14,628 nt of DNA from Lachnospiraceae bacterium (GCA_030825115.1 JAPJQL010000055.1:1-14628), one strand, 5' to 3'; positions 5,814 through 13,191 are shown, counted from the first letter of the stretch. Notes: generated by a model not told the origin, from the sequence alone. Numbers and translations: made by a program.

Positions 5814-7075
5814 ATGAAGCAACCATACAATACCGCATTATATTACTGATTAAGCCGTGATGATGAAAACTTTTGGGACAGCGTCAGCATTGAGACCCTG
5901 AGAACCATTTTACAGTAATATGCCCGTGACAATGGATTTTATGTTGTAGATGAATATATCGACGATGGCAGGGTCAACTGTATTATCACAAAAAAACTTT
6001 CCCATTTCAGACGCGAACACGTTATGATCGACTACTACTTGGAATTCATTTTTTCAGAGAAGAATATCCGTTATATTGCTGTCGCAGAAAACGAGGATAC
6101 TGAAAAGGGATTGAGCGATTTCGTTCCGTTCAAGAATCTGTTCAATGAATGGTTTGCAAAGGGACACCAGCCGAAAGGTGAAAGCAGCTCTCAGAGCAAA
6201 GCACGCCGCAAGTCAGGGAATCCTAAAAGACGAGACTTATACCAGTAATAGTGAACACAACAAACAGAGTAACATCTCATACAAGAACAAGAAAAAAGTC
6301 CGCAAGCCGGATGAAGAATGGTTTCGTGTGGAGAATGCCCATGAAGCTATCATTTCAAAAGATGTTTTTGAGCGTATCTAGGAACACATTGCTGCACGCC
6401 GCAGAAAAACAAAAGATGGAACGACCAAGATATTCTCAGGGCTTGTAAAGTGTACTGACTGTGGCTGGTCATTGGCTTATGGAGAGGATCGTCAGAATAA
6501 GACTCCTTATGGCTATTACCATTGCAGTAAGAACGGGCAAGGGCTAAAGTAGTGTACCATGCACTATATCCGCTATGACACATTTTACACCTACGTTCTG
6601 CTCCGTATTCAACATTGAGAAAAACAGGCACAGCTTGGCGAAGAACAGCTCCTACAACAGCTTCTGAAGGCTGGAGACAAGAAAAGAGCCATGACTGTGA
6701 AAAACAGACTGCGGAGCTAAGCAAGGCTGAGAAACGCAAAGCAGAGGTCGATAGGCTGGTTGCTAAAGTGTATAAAGACAAAGTTGCCGAGCGCATCACA
6801 GAATATAACTTCAATATGCTGTCTCAGAAGTATCAGGCAGAGCAGATGGAACTGGAAGAGAGAATCCAGAAGCTGAAATTTGAGTTATCAGCTAACAAAC
6901 AGACCGCTTCCGATGCAGAGAAGTGAAGAGGTATGCCAATCCTACGGAACTGACCGCTGAACTTTTGAATACGCTTATTGAAAAGATTACTGTACACGAA
7001 GCAGTAAAACTTGAAAATGGTTTCCGTGAACAGAAAATTGAGATTTACTATCGATTCGTCGGTAAAATCGAATAA
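5814..7075 (+). pseudogene. Large serine recombinase (TnpX/TndX type), heavily decayed
   Basis: An intact homologue would be a roughly 500-550 aa site-specific integrase/excisionase. Recognisable pieces in order are NTALYY*LSRDDE with the catalytic Ser14 still present, then YIDDG joined directly to VNCIITKKLSHFRREHVMID. KKLSHFRRE replaces the usual KDLSRFGRE. ENEDTEKGLSDFVPFKNLFN, TSRKVKAALRAKHAA, YKNKKKVRKPDEEWFRVENA, the zinc-ribbon part VKCTDCGWSLAYG, a C-terminal coiled coil, and TAELLNTLIEKITVHEAV to YYRFVGKIE follow. Lesions are TGA 5847, TAA 5916, TAG 6379, TAG 6550 and TGA 6616. An extra G lies within 6161-6163, frameshifts occur near 6690 and 6925, an in-frame deletion of about 20 codons sits near 5967, and a large deletion of about 90 codons near 6215. 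The sizes are judged from family memory. The gene cannot make an active enzyme. Confidence 0.93.
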
Positions 7076-7080
7076 ATTAA

Positions 7081-7109
7081 GAGTGCCGGGGAACAGCCCC
7101 ATAGCACTC
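7081..7109 (+). terminator. Strong hairpin after the recombinase relic
   Basis: GAGTGC (7081-7086) pairs with GCACTC (7104-7109), and inside it GGGG (7088-7091) pairs with CCCC (7097-7100). It begins six bases after the recombinase stop. There is no T-run after it, so it is either a weak terminator or a structural element next to the right recombination site. Confidence 0.5.
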
Positions 7110-7119
7110 ATACATAACA

Positions 7120-7144
7120 ATATCTTTAACTAAAGGAAAACGGT
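7120..7144 (+). repeat. Right end of the element (attR core plus inverted repeat)
   Basis: ATATCTTTAACTAAAGGAAA at 7120-7139 is the imperfect inverted partner of the left arm (16 of 20 positions). It is followed by AC and the shared GG(T) core at 7142-7144. Host coding sequence resumes with ACT GCA GTT. Confidence 0.75.
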
Positions 7145-7471
7145 ACTGCAGTTCTGGATGTTGCAAATATGCTTACACTGAGCAAGACGTTCAATGTATC
7201 GATCGATTATCTGGTTAATGATGAAATGAATAATGAGCAAGATTCACCGATTGTTAAGTCGACGGCTGCAGATTTTAAATTGAATTATCAATATATATTA
7301 GTACGCGTGATAGTTGCAATTTGCGTGATAGTAATCGTATTGATTGTAGGGATTTTAAGACGTTCTCTTATGGTCGCGATGCTTTTGCTGTCTATAATGG
7401 AGATAATATTTTTGATATACTATGGAATGAGATTGCTAATGCTATATTTTTCAAATAAAAAGGAAAAATAA
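7142..7471 (+). pseudogene. XRE-family membrane-linked regulator, 3' fragment
   Basis: From GGT 7142 the frame reads GTAVLDVANMLTLSKTFNVS and IDYLVNDE, the usual end of an XRE DNA-binding domain with the SIDYLV signature. A hydrophilic linker follows, then two hydrophobic segments, roughly YILVRVIVAICVIVIVLIVG and SLMVAMLLLSIMEIIFLIYY, and a basic tail FSNKKEK. It continues the 1749-1862 fragment in frame, so the ancestral protein was a 146-aa HTH with a two-helix membrane anchor. The ATG at 7169 has no ribosome binding site, so independent translation is unlikely. Membrane-anchored XRE proteins of this layout are common in Firmicutes, but their signals are mostly unknown. Confidence 0.88.
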
Positions 7472-7508
7472 TTTACTGCAGGGAAGGAGGACATTGCAAA
7501 GCAGGATA

Positions 7509-7625
7509 ATGTGTTTTAAGAGGAAAGAGACTGACCAAACTGACCAATCGAACCAAACCAAACTGACCGGTGATGAAATTTTTAATTTTATAAGGACTCA
7601 ATGGGAAAATATAGAGCAAACGTAA
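7509..7625 (+). CDS. Possible 38-aa small protein rich in Thr, Gln and Asp
   Basis: The open frame starts with MCFKRKETDQTDQSNQTKLT and ends with TQWENIEQT. A strong GGAAGGAGG lies at 7482-7490, but it is 18 bases from ATG 7509 and only 3 from the in-frame TTG 7494, so neither start is well placed. The middle comes from three imperfect CTGACC repeats (7531, 7540, 7563). It lies just after the split regulator gene and may have been its operon partner. It may also be non-coding. Confidence 0.3.
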   Translation: MCFKRKETDQTDQSNQTKLTGDEIFNFIRTQWENIEQT

Positions 7626-7637
7626 GAGGACAAACAG

Positions 7638-7666
7638 TTGTAAACCACAAAATTCTGTGTTATGAT
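7638..7666 (+). promoter_or_regulatory. Promoter of the TSUP gene and possibly the downstream gene string
   Basis: TTGTAA at 7638-7643 and TATGAT at 7661-7666 are spaced 17 bases, with an extended TG at -15/-14. An inverted repeat, AAACCACA (7642-7649) and TGTGGTTT (7671-7678), frames the spacer and -10 region and could bind a regulator. The next start codon is ATG 7729. Confidence 0.6.
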
Positions 7667-7728
7667 ATCATGTGGTTTTGTGTCGGATTTTCAGACACAT
7701 CCAGACAAAAGAAAAGAGATAAACTCAT

Positions 7729-8490
7729 ATGATACAGTATTTGATTGTATGCCCGCTCGTATTCCTGGCGGGTTTTGTGGATGCGATTGCAGGTGGCGGC
7801 GGGCTGATTTCCCTGCCGGCCTATATCATCGCAGGGATTCCGGCCCATTTTGCCCTTGGGACAAATAAGCTTGCTTCTTCCATGGGAACGACGATATCGA
7901 CGGCGCGTTATCTGAAAAACGGCTATATCAGGGGAAAGACCATGATACAGATCGCTATATGTGCATCGGTGGTATCCCTGATTGGTTCTTCCATCGGCTC
8001 ATCCCTTGCACTGCTGGTCAGTGAAGCATTGATTAAGAATCTGATGATCGTGGTGCTTCCGGTCGTGGCATTCTACGTGCTGAGGAACAAGAACCTGGAC
8101 AGCGTCGCGGCCGGAGAACCGCTGTCTGCGAAAAAAACGTTTGCAATCTCAATCCTGGCGGCATTTTTTGTCGGCGGCTATGACGGGTTTTATGGACCGG
8201 GTACAGGAACCTTTCTGATCCTGATCCTGACGGGAGCGGCAAGGATGGACGTGAGGAAGGCATCGGCCTTGACAAAGGTCATCAACCTTTCTTCCAATGT
8301 GGCGGCTCTCGTAACGTTTCTCGTGAACGGGACGGTCAATTATCCCCTGGGCCTGGCGGCAGGCGTTTTCTGCGTGGCCGGACATTATATTGGGTCGGGG
8401 CTGGTCGTGCATAACGGACAGCGGATCGTGCGTCCTGTGGTCCTGCTGGTGCTTTTGATCTTGTTTGTGAAGATACTGACCGGGGCTTGA
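7729..8490 (+). CDS. TSUP-family (TauE/SafE, DUF81) membrane permease
   Basis: The product is a polytopic membrane protein of 253 aa, normal size for TSUP permeases, which move sulfur-containing or organic anions (sulfite, sulfoacetate, thiosulfate and similar). The two homologous halves are visible. The first has AGFVDAIAGGGGLISLPAYI followed by GTNKLASSMGTTISTARYLK. The second has GGYDGFYGPGTGTFLILILT followed by ASALTKVINLSSNVAALVTF. These glycine-rich segments at the start of each half are the family signature. The substrate cannot be told from sequence. ATG 7729 has only a weak AAAGAGA ribosome binding site. The gene lies 73 bases before prmA on the same strand, so it may lead that string of genes. 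A sulfur-related substrate would fit the nearby desulfurase/ThiI pair, but that is speculation. Confidence 0.88.
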   Translation: MIQYLIVCPLVFLAGFVDAIAGGGGLISLPAYIIAGIPAHFALGTNKLASSMGTTISTARYLKNGYIRGKTMIQIAICASVVSLIGSSIGSSLALLVSEALIKNLMIVVLPVVAFYVLRNKNLDSVAAGEPLSAKKTFAISILAAFFVGGYDGFYGPGTGTFLILILTGAARMDVRKASALTKVINLSSNVAALVTFLVNGTVNYPLGLAAGVFCVAGHYIGSGLVVHNGQRIVRPVVLLVLLILFVKILTGA

Positions 8491-8563
8491 CGCCGGAAGC
8501 CAGGACGGATCTGGCAGAATAATAAGAAGAAACGATTAGATTACATAGAAAAGGAGACTCCCT

Positions 8564-9520
8564 ATGAAATGGAATAAATTCACATTGAGCACGACAACGG
8601 AGGCGGTTGACCTGATCAGCAACCTGTTTGACGAGATTGGTATCGAAGGAATCGAGATTGAGGACCATGTGCCGCTGAGTGAAGCGGATACCAAGGGGAT
8701 GTTTATCGACATCCTGCCGGATGTGGGACCGGATGACGGTACAGCGAAGGTCAGCTTTTATCTGGAGGATTTAAGCGATCTGGAGCGGATTCTCAGGGAG
8801 ATTGAGGAAGGGCTGGATGACCTGAGCCAGTTTGTGGACGTGGGAGAGAGGACCATCACCACATCGGAGACGGAGGATAAGGACTGGATCAACAACTGGA
8901 AAGAGTTCTTTAAGCCGTTCACGGTGGACGATATCCTGATAAAGCCGACCTGGGAGGCGATACCTGAGGAGCATAAGGACAAGCTGCTGATCCAGATCGA
9001 CCCGGGGACCGCCTTCGGCACGGGAATGCACGAGACGACCCAGCTCTGTATCCGCCAGCTCCGCAAATATGTGAACGAACAGTCCAGGATACTGGATGTG
9101 GGAACCGGGAGCGGAATCCTTGGCATCGCAGCGATCAAGCTGGGAGCGCTGGAGGTGTTCGGAACGGACCTGGATGAGAATGCGATCGTTGCCGTGGGAG
9201 AGAATCTGGAGGCGAACGGGATCTCAGGGGAACAGTTTGAGGTCGTTCAGGGCAATATCATCGATGACAAGGAGATTCAGGACCGGGTGGGATATGAATG
9301 CTACGATATCGTGGTAGCAAATATCCTTGCCGATGTCATCATCATGCTGCAGAAAGAGATTCCGGTCCATTTAAAGCATGGCGGCATCTTTATCACCTCT
9401 GGCATCATCAATATGAAGGAAGAGGCGGTAAAAGAGGCGCTGGCTGCCAATGAGGAACTGGAGATCATCGAAACCACATATCAGGGCGAGTGGGTATCCA
9501 TCACGGCCCGCAGAAGATAG
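8564..9520 (+). CDS. prmA: Ribosomal protein L11 methyltransferase
   Basis: PrmA trimethylates ribosomal protein L11 using S-adenosylmethionine. Length 318 aa is typical. The N-terminal substrate-binding domain (about 1-110) has the WIxxWKEFFKPF boundary motif (109-119). It is followed by IDPGTAFGTGMHETTQLC (145-162) and the SAM-binding motif ILDVGTGSGILGIAAIKLGA (176-195). Acidic FGTDLDENAI (199-208) and the NILAD catalytic-loop motif (253-257) complete the Rossmann domain. AAAAGGAG lies 7 bases before ATG 8564. rsmE follows after 12 bases, an operon arrangement very common in Firmicutes. Confidence 0.97.
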   Translation: MKWNKFTLSTTTEAVDLISNLFDEIGIEGIEIEDHVPLSEADTKGMFIDILPDVGPDDGTAKVSFYLEDLSDLERILREIEEGLDDLSQFVDVGERTITTSETEDKDWINNWKEFFKPFTVDDILIKPTWEAIPEEHKDKLLIQIDPGTAFGTGMHETTQLCIRQLRKYVNEQSRILDVGTGSGILGIAAIKLGALEVFGTDLDENAIVAVGENLEANGISGEQFEVVQGNIIDDKEIQDRVGYECYDIVVANILADVIIMLQKEIPVHLKHGGIFITSGIINMKEEAVKEALAANEELEIIETTYQGEWVSITARRR

Positions 9521-9532
9521 AGGAGTAAAAGC

Positions 9533-10273
9533 GTGTATCATTTTTTTGTGACTCCGGCGCAGATTTCGGAGGAATATGCCGTTATCACCGGACAGGATGT
9601 GAACCACATCCGCAATGTACTGCGGATGAAACCGGGCGAGAAGGTCGGAATCCGGGACGGGATTTCCAGAAATTATGTCTGCGAATTGGAAGAAATCGGG
9701 CAGGAGGAGATCCATGCAAGGATTCTTTCCACAGACGAGGACAACAGCGAGCTGCCTGCGAGGCTGTATCTGTTCCAGGGACTGCCAAAGAGCGACAAGA
9801 TGGAGCTGATCATCCAGAAAGCCGTGGAACTTGGAGCATATGAGATCATCCCCGTGGCGACCAGGCGTGCAGTGGTAAAGCTGGATAAGAAAAAGGAAGA
9901 GACTAAGGTAAAACGCTGGAATACGATTGCCGAGAGTGCGGCAAAGCAGTCCGGCCGGATGCTGGTCCCAAACGTGACGGGGGTCATGACATTTCAAGAA
10001 GCCTGTGATTATGCGGCTTCCTTTGACATCAACCTGATTCCATATGAGCTTGCCGAGGGGATACAGGATACAAAAAAGACCATTGGACAGGTAAAGCCGG
10101 GGATGCAGGTTGGAATCTTTATCGGCCCGGAAGGCGGGTTTGACGTGGAAGAGGTAGAGACTGCGGTGGGAGCAGGAATCCATCCGGTCACGCTGGGGCG
10201 GCGGATTTTGCGTACCGAGACGGCAGGGCTGACGGCCTTATCCATCCTGATGTTCCAGCTGGAGGATGACTGA
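9533..10273 (+). CDS. rsmE: 16S rRNA (uracil-1498-N3)-methyltransferase
   Basis: RsmE methylates U1498 of 16S rRNA in the decoding region of the 30S subunit. The 246-aa product starts with the PUA-like segment MYHFFVTPAQ and HIRNVLRMKPGEKV (25-38). It then has the SPOUT catalytic part: KSDKMELIIQKAVELG (86-101), ESAAKQSGR (134-142), and IGPEGGF (197-203). LGRRILRTETAGLTALSILM (221-240) forms the C-terminal SAM-binding knot. The start is GTG 9533 with GAGGAG at 9521-9526; no earlier ATG fits. It is translationally close to prmA (12-base gap), and the desulfurase gene follows. Confidence 0.97.
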   Translation: MYHFFVTPAQISEEYAVITGQDVNHIRNVLRMKPGEKVGIRDGISRNYVCELEEIGQEEIHARILSTDEDNSELPARLYLFQGLPKSDKMELIIQKAVELGAYEIIPVATRRAVVKLDKKKEETKVKRWNTIAESAAKQSGRMLVPNVTGVMTFQEACDYAASFDINLIPYELAEGIQDTKKTIGQVKPGMQVGIFIGPEGGFDVEEVETAVGAGIHPVTLGRRILRTETAGLTALSILMFQLEDD

Positions 10274-10340
10274 GGTCTGTTGAAAAAGCGGTTGGATATT
10301 GTGGATCATGAATCAGAAAATAAAGAAAGATGTGGATAAG

Positions 10341-11495
10341 ATGGAAGCATATTTTGATAATTCCGCTACAACCAGGGTTCTGGACAGCGTGAAGGATATC
10401 GTGGTAAAGACCATGACGGAGGATTATGGCAATGCGGCGGCAAAGCACCGCAAGGGCATGGAGGCAGAAAACTATATCAGGGACGCGCGGGAGGCGATCG
10501 CAAAGACGCTTAAGGTAGCTCCGAAGGAAATCTTGTTCACCTCCGGCGGCTCGGAATCCAACAATATGGCCCTGATCGGAACGGCGTTTGCCAACCAGCG
10601 GGCGGGAAAGCATATCATCAGCACTTCCATTGAGCACCCGTCCGTGTACAATCCTCTGGGATACCTGGAGGAGCAGGGATTCGAGGTGACGATCCTGCAG
10701 GTGGATCATGACGGCCATATCAGCCTGGAAGAGCTGGAGGCGGCGGTCCGCCCGGATACGATCCTGGTATCGGTGATGTATGTCAACAACGAGGTGGGCG
10801 CGATTGAACCTGTAGAGGAGATTTCCCGCATTGTAAAGCGGAAAAATCCTGCTGCGCTGCTCCATGTTGACGCCATCCAGGCATACGGAAAATTTATCAT
10901 ACGCCCGAAGAAGCAGGGCATCGACCTCATGTCGGTCAGCGGTCACAAGATCCATGGGCCAAAGGGCGTCGGTTTCTTGTATATCAACAGCGGCGTGAAG
11001 ATCAAACCGCTGATCTACGGCGGCGGCCAGCAGTGGAATCTGCGGTCCGGCACGGAAAACGTTCCGGGCGCTGCGGGACTGGGAACTGCGGCAAAAGAAA
11101 TGTATACGGACCATGAAGAGAAGGTGGCGAAGATCACGGCAGTCAAAGATTACATGATCGACCGCCTCGGAGAGCTGGAAGGCGTGGTGGTCCACAGCAA
11201 AAAAGGCGGTGAGAGTGCGCCGCAGATTGTCAGCGCCAGCTTTGAAGGAGTGCGCAGCGAAGTCCTGCTGCACGCCTTGGAGGACAGGGAGATCTATGTT
11301 TCCTCCGGCTCCGCCTGCTCGTCCCATCACCCGGGAATCAGCGGGACCTTAAAAGGCATCGGCGTATCCCCCAAGCTGCTGGATTCTACCATCCGTTTCA
11401 GCTTTGGGATATTTAACACGAAAGAAGAGATCGACTACTGCATCGGCGTACTGAAGGAGCTGCTCCCGGTACTGCGCCGTTACCAAAGAGGATAG
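10341..11495 (+). CDS. Cysteine desulfurase (NifS/IscS-like), probably dedicated to ThiI
   Basis: This PLP enzyme removes sulfur from cysteine as an enzyme-bound persulfide. From ATG 10341 it is 384 aa. It shows AYFDNSATT at the N-terminus, FTSGGSESNN (66-75), SIEHPS with His99, HVDAIQ with Asp177, and the PLP lysine in SVSGHKIHGPKG (Lys203). RSGTEN (235-240) and the active cysteine loop SSGSACSSHHPGISG (Cys326) follow. The short loop and HPG pattern put it in the NifS/IscS-type group I rather than SufS. The frame is open upstream to ATG 10308 and TTG 10299, but family members begin right at the YFDNxATT segment. Ribosome binding sites are weak for all starts. thiI begins 15 bases downstream, which mirrors the Bacillus NifZ-ThiI pair making 4-thiouridine in tRNA. 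Confidence 0.93.
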   Translation: MEAYFDNSATTRVLDSVKDIVVKTMTEDYGNAAAKHRKGMEAENYIRDAREAIAKTLKVAPKEILFTSGGSESNNMALIGTAFANQRAGKHIISTSIEHPSVYNPLGYLEEQGFEVTILQVDHDGHISLEELEAAVRPDTILVSVMYVNNEVGAIEPVEEISRIVKRKNPAALLHVDAIQAYGKFIIRPKKQGIDLMSVSGHKIHGPKGVGFLYINSGVKIKPLIYGGGQQWNLRSGTENVPGAAGLGTAAKEMYTDHEEKVAKITAVKDYMIDRLGELEGVVVHSKKGGESAPQIVSASFEGVRSEVLLHALEDREIYVSSGSACSSHHPGISGTLKGIGVSPKLLDSTIRFSFGIFNTKEEIDYCIGVLKELLPVLRRYQRG

Positions 11496-11510
11496 AGGAA
11501 AGGATAAGAC

Positions 11511-12692
11511 ATGGTATATCAATCATTTTTAATCAAATATGCTGAGATTGGGACCAAGGGAAAAAACCGTTACCTGTTTGAAGATGCACTGATCAAACAG
11601 ATGAAGAATGCCCTGAAAAAAGTGGAAGGTTCCTTTGATTTTTCCAAGGAATCAGGCAGGATCTATGTGAAGGCGCTCAGCGCATACGACTACGACGAGG
11701 TGATCGAGGCGCTGCAGAGGGTATTCGGCATTGCCTGGATCTGCCCGATGCTGCAGATCGAAGAGCATGATTATGAGAAGCTGAAAGAGATCGTCGTGGA
11801 CTATGTAGACCAGGTCTACCCGGACAAGAACTTTACATTCAAGGTGGACAGCCGCCGGGCGGATAAGAATTATCCGGTGACATCCGAGCAGATGAACCGG
11901 GATTTCGGGGAGATCATCCTGAATGCATTTCCGGAGACAAAGGTCAATGTCCACAAGCCGGATGTGCTTTTGCGGGTAGAGATCCGCAAGCTGGTGAATA
12001 TCTATTCCCTGATGATTCCGGGACCGGGCGGCATGCCGGTGGGAACGAACGGAAAGGCGATGCTTTTACTTTCCGGCGGGATCGACAGCCCGGTAGCGGC
12101 CTATATGATCGCCAAACGCGGTGTGAAGATCGACGCGGTGTATTTTCATGCTCCGCCCTATACCAGCGACCGCGCGAAACAGAAGGTGGTGGACCTTGCA
12201 AAACTGGTGGCGCGTTATTCCGGGCCGATTCCGCTGCATGTCGTGAATTTTACAGATATCCAGCTTTATATTTATGAGAAATGCCCCCATGAGGAGCTGA
12301 CGATCATCATGCGCCGTTACATGATGAAAATCGCGGAAGAGATTGCGAGAAAAAATGACGCGATGGCGCTGATTACCGGCGAGAGCATCGGCCAGGTGGC
12401 GTCTCAGACGGTACAGTCCTTAGCGGCAACCAATGAGGTCTGCACGATGCCGGTGTTCCGTCCGCTGATCGGGTTCGACAAGCAGGAAATCGTGGATATC
12501 TCGGAAAAGATCGGGACTTATGAGACCTCGATCCAGCCTTATGAAGACTGCTGTACCATCTTTGTGGCGAAGCATCCGGTGACAAAACCGAATATCAATA
12601 TCATTAAAAATTCGGAGCAGAAACTGAACGAAAAGATTGATGAGATGATGGCGGCTGCCATTGAAACGGCGGAGATGATCTGGTGCGATTAG
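11511..12692 (+). CDS. thiI: tRNA 4-thiouridine synthase ThiI, short form without rhodanese domain
   Basis: ThiI adenylates U8 of tRNA and inserts sulfur to give s4U, and in some bacteria also supplies sulfur for the thiamine thiazole. The 393-aa product has an N-terminal ferredoxin-like and THUMP region (about 1-165). It then has the PP-loop ATP pyrophosphatase motif LLLSGGIDSPVAAYMIAKRG (185-204), followed by TGESIGQVASQTVQSL (289-304) and EDCCTIFVAKHPVTKP (345-360). It ends there, lacking the C-terminal rhodanese domain that carries the persulfide cysteine in E. coli ThiI. Short ThiI proteins take sulfur directly from a partner cysteine desulfurase, and that partner is the gene immediately upstream. 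GAGGAAAGGA at 11494-11503 serves as ribosome binding site. Confidence 0.97.
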   Translation: MVYQSFLIKYAEIGTKGKNRYLFEDALIKQMKNALKKVEGSFDFSKESGRIYVKALSAYDYDEVIEALQRVFGIAWICPMLQIEEHDYEKLKEIVVDYVDQVYPDKNFTFKVDSRRADKNYPVTSEQMNRDFGEIILNAFPETKVNVHKPDVLLRVEIRKLVNIYSLMIPGPGGMPVGTNGKAMLLLSGGIDSPVAAYMIAKRGVKIDAVYFHAPPYTSDRAKQKVVDLAKLVARYSGPIPLHVVNFTDIQLYIYEKCPHEELTIIMRRYMMKIAEEIARKNDAMALITGESIGQVASQTVQSLAATNEVCTMPVFRPLIGFDKQEIVDISEKIGTYETSIQPYEDCCTIFVAKHPVTKPNINIIKNSEQKLNEKIDEMMAAAIETAEMIWCD

Positions 12693-12728
12693 GCGAACGG
12701 GTTTGAACTTCTCTAAAGGAAAAATAAA

Positions 12729-12755
12729 AAAAGATGCTTCCTGGAAGCATCTTTT
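12729..12755. terminator. Bidirectional rho-independent terminator between thiI and the HPr-like gene
   Basis: AAAAGATGCTTCC (12729-12741) and GGAAGCATCTTTT (12743-12755) are perfect complements, folding with a small loop. There is an A-tract on the left and a T-tract on the right, so it can end the plus-strand operon and the convergent minus-strand gene whose stop is at 12787. Confidence 0.9.
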
Positions 12756-12786
12756 GTATTCCGCTGCAAGGCAAAAGCCTGGAACA

Positions 12787-13020
12787 TTAAGCGATGATAT
12801 ATGGGGAAAGCAGTTCCAGAATCTCGTCAATGCCTGCTTCTGCATGGATGTTTAAATCGATTGGCTTGGACAGATCCAGGCTGAAGATGCCCATGATGGA
12901 CTTTGCATCGATCACGTATCTGCCGGATACCAGGTCAAAATCAACATCAAATTTAGTCAGATCGTTTACGAAAGACTTTACTTTATCGATGGAATTTAAA
13001 GAAATACGTACTGTTCTCAT
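12787..13020 (-). CDS. HPr-fold protein lacking the phosphorylatable histidine
   Basis: The product is 77 aa, close to the 85-88 aa of HPr. The central part KSIMGIFSLDLSKPIDLNIH (40-59) matches the HPr region around regulatory Ser46 (consensus KSIMGVMSL). The C-terminus GIDEILELL matches the last HPr helix. The N-terminal GxHARPA segment with His15 is absent and replaced by SLNSIDKVKSF, so it cannot act as a PTS phosphocarrier. Such stand-alone HPr-like proteins are frequent in Clostridia. Whether the Ser41 equivalent is phosphorylated or binds CcpA is unknown. I chose the start at 13020 because AAGGAGG precedes it by 8 bases on the minus strand; the frame is open to 13044. The gene is monocistronic and convergent with thiI. 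Confidence 0.85.
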   Translation of the reverse strand: MRTVRISLNSIDKVKSFVNDLTKFDVDFDLVSGRYVIDAKSIMGIFSLDLSKPIDLNIHAEAGIDEILELLSPYIIA

Positions 13021-13097
13021 GTAAGAAACCTCCTTAATGGTCATTCATTTTGTTGTGTGGCAATGAGGTTTCCATGACTCCCCCCAGCCCTATGTTA

Positions 13098-13126
13098 ATA
13101 CTAATGGGATATGGGCGAAAAGTCAA
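13098..13126 (-). promoter_or_regulatory. Promoter of the HPr-like gene
   Basis: On the minus strand TTGACT (13126-13121) and TAGTAT (13103-13098) are spaced exactly 17 bases. The predicted leader to the start at 13020 is about 70 bases and contains a C/G run near 13079-13090. It is a good vegetative promoter match. Confidence 0.65.
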
Positions 13127-13191
13127 TAGTGAGATTGCATGAAAAGCAGGTTAAAAAGTTGTAAAACAGGTATCAAAAAATAAAGGAAAGA

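Larger units (their letters stand above)
1860..7144 (+). mobile_element. Decayed serine-recombinase element (Tn4451-family-like) carrying a restriction-modification module
   Basis: The limits come from the split XRE gene. GGT occurs at 1860-1862 on the left and 7142-7144 on the right, and removing the 5282 bases between the copies rejoins the host reading frame exactly. Just inside the ends are inverted repeats, 1864-1883 and 7120-7139, matching at 16 of 20 positions and each two bases from a shared GG. Contents in order are a tnpV-like gene with an amber stop, a terminator, an XRE regulator, a cytosine methyltransferase, a putative restriction endonuclease, a palindrome-rich stretch, a broken ORF and a large serine recombinase relic ending about 70 bp from the right end. 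TnpV and a TnpX-type recombinase together are the hallmark of Tn4451-type mobilizable elements. No relaxase is visible. The recombinase is dead, so the element is probably fixed unless a recombinase acts in trans. Confidence 0.85.

Noticed and set aside
6024..6926. Several short open frames that could be listed as separate genes
   Set aside because: Each is a piece of the same decayed serine recombinase; they join in the order expected for that protein and lack start signals.
5814..7075. Stop-codon reassignment or programmed recoding as an explanation of the internal stops
   Set aside because: All three stop codons occur internally, together with frameshifts and large deletions, while neighbouring genes use stops normally. 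Decay is sufficient.
7169..7471. Independent 100-aa membrane protein
   Set aside because: No ribosome binding site precedes ATG 7169, and the sequence continues the XRE domain whose first part lies across the insert.
10188..11330. Long 380-codon minus-strand frame opposite the cysteine desulfurase
   Set aside because: The plus strand encodes an unmistakable cysteine desulfurase with all catalytic residues; the antisense frame is a codon-bias shadow.
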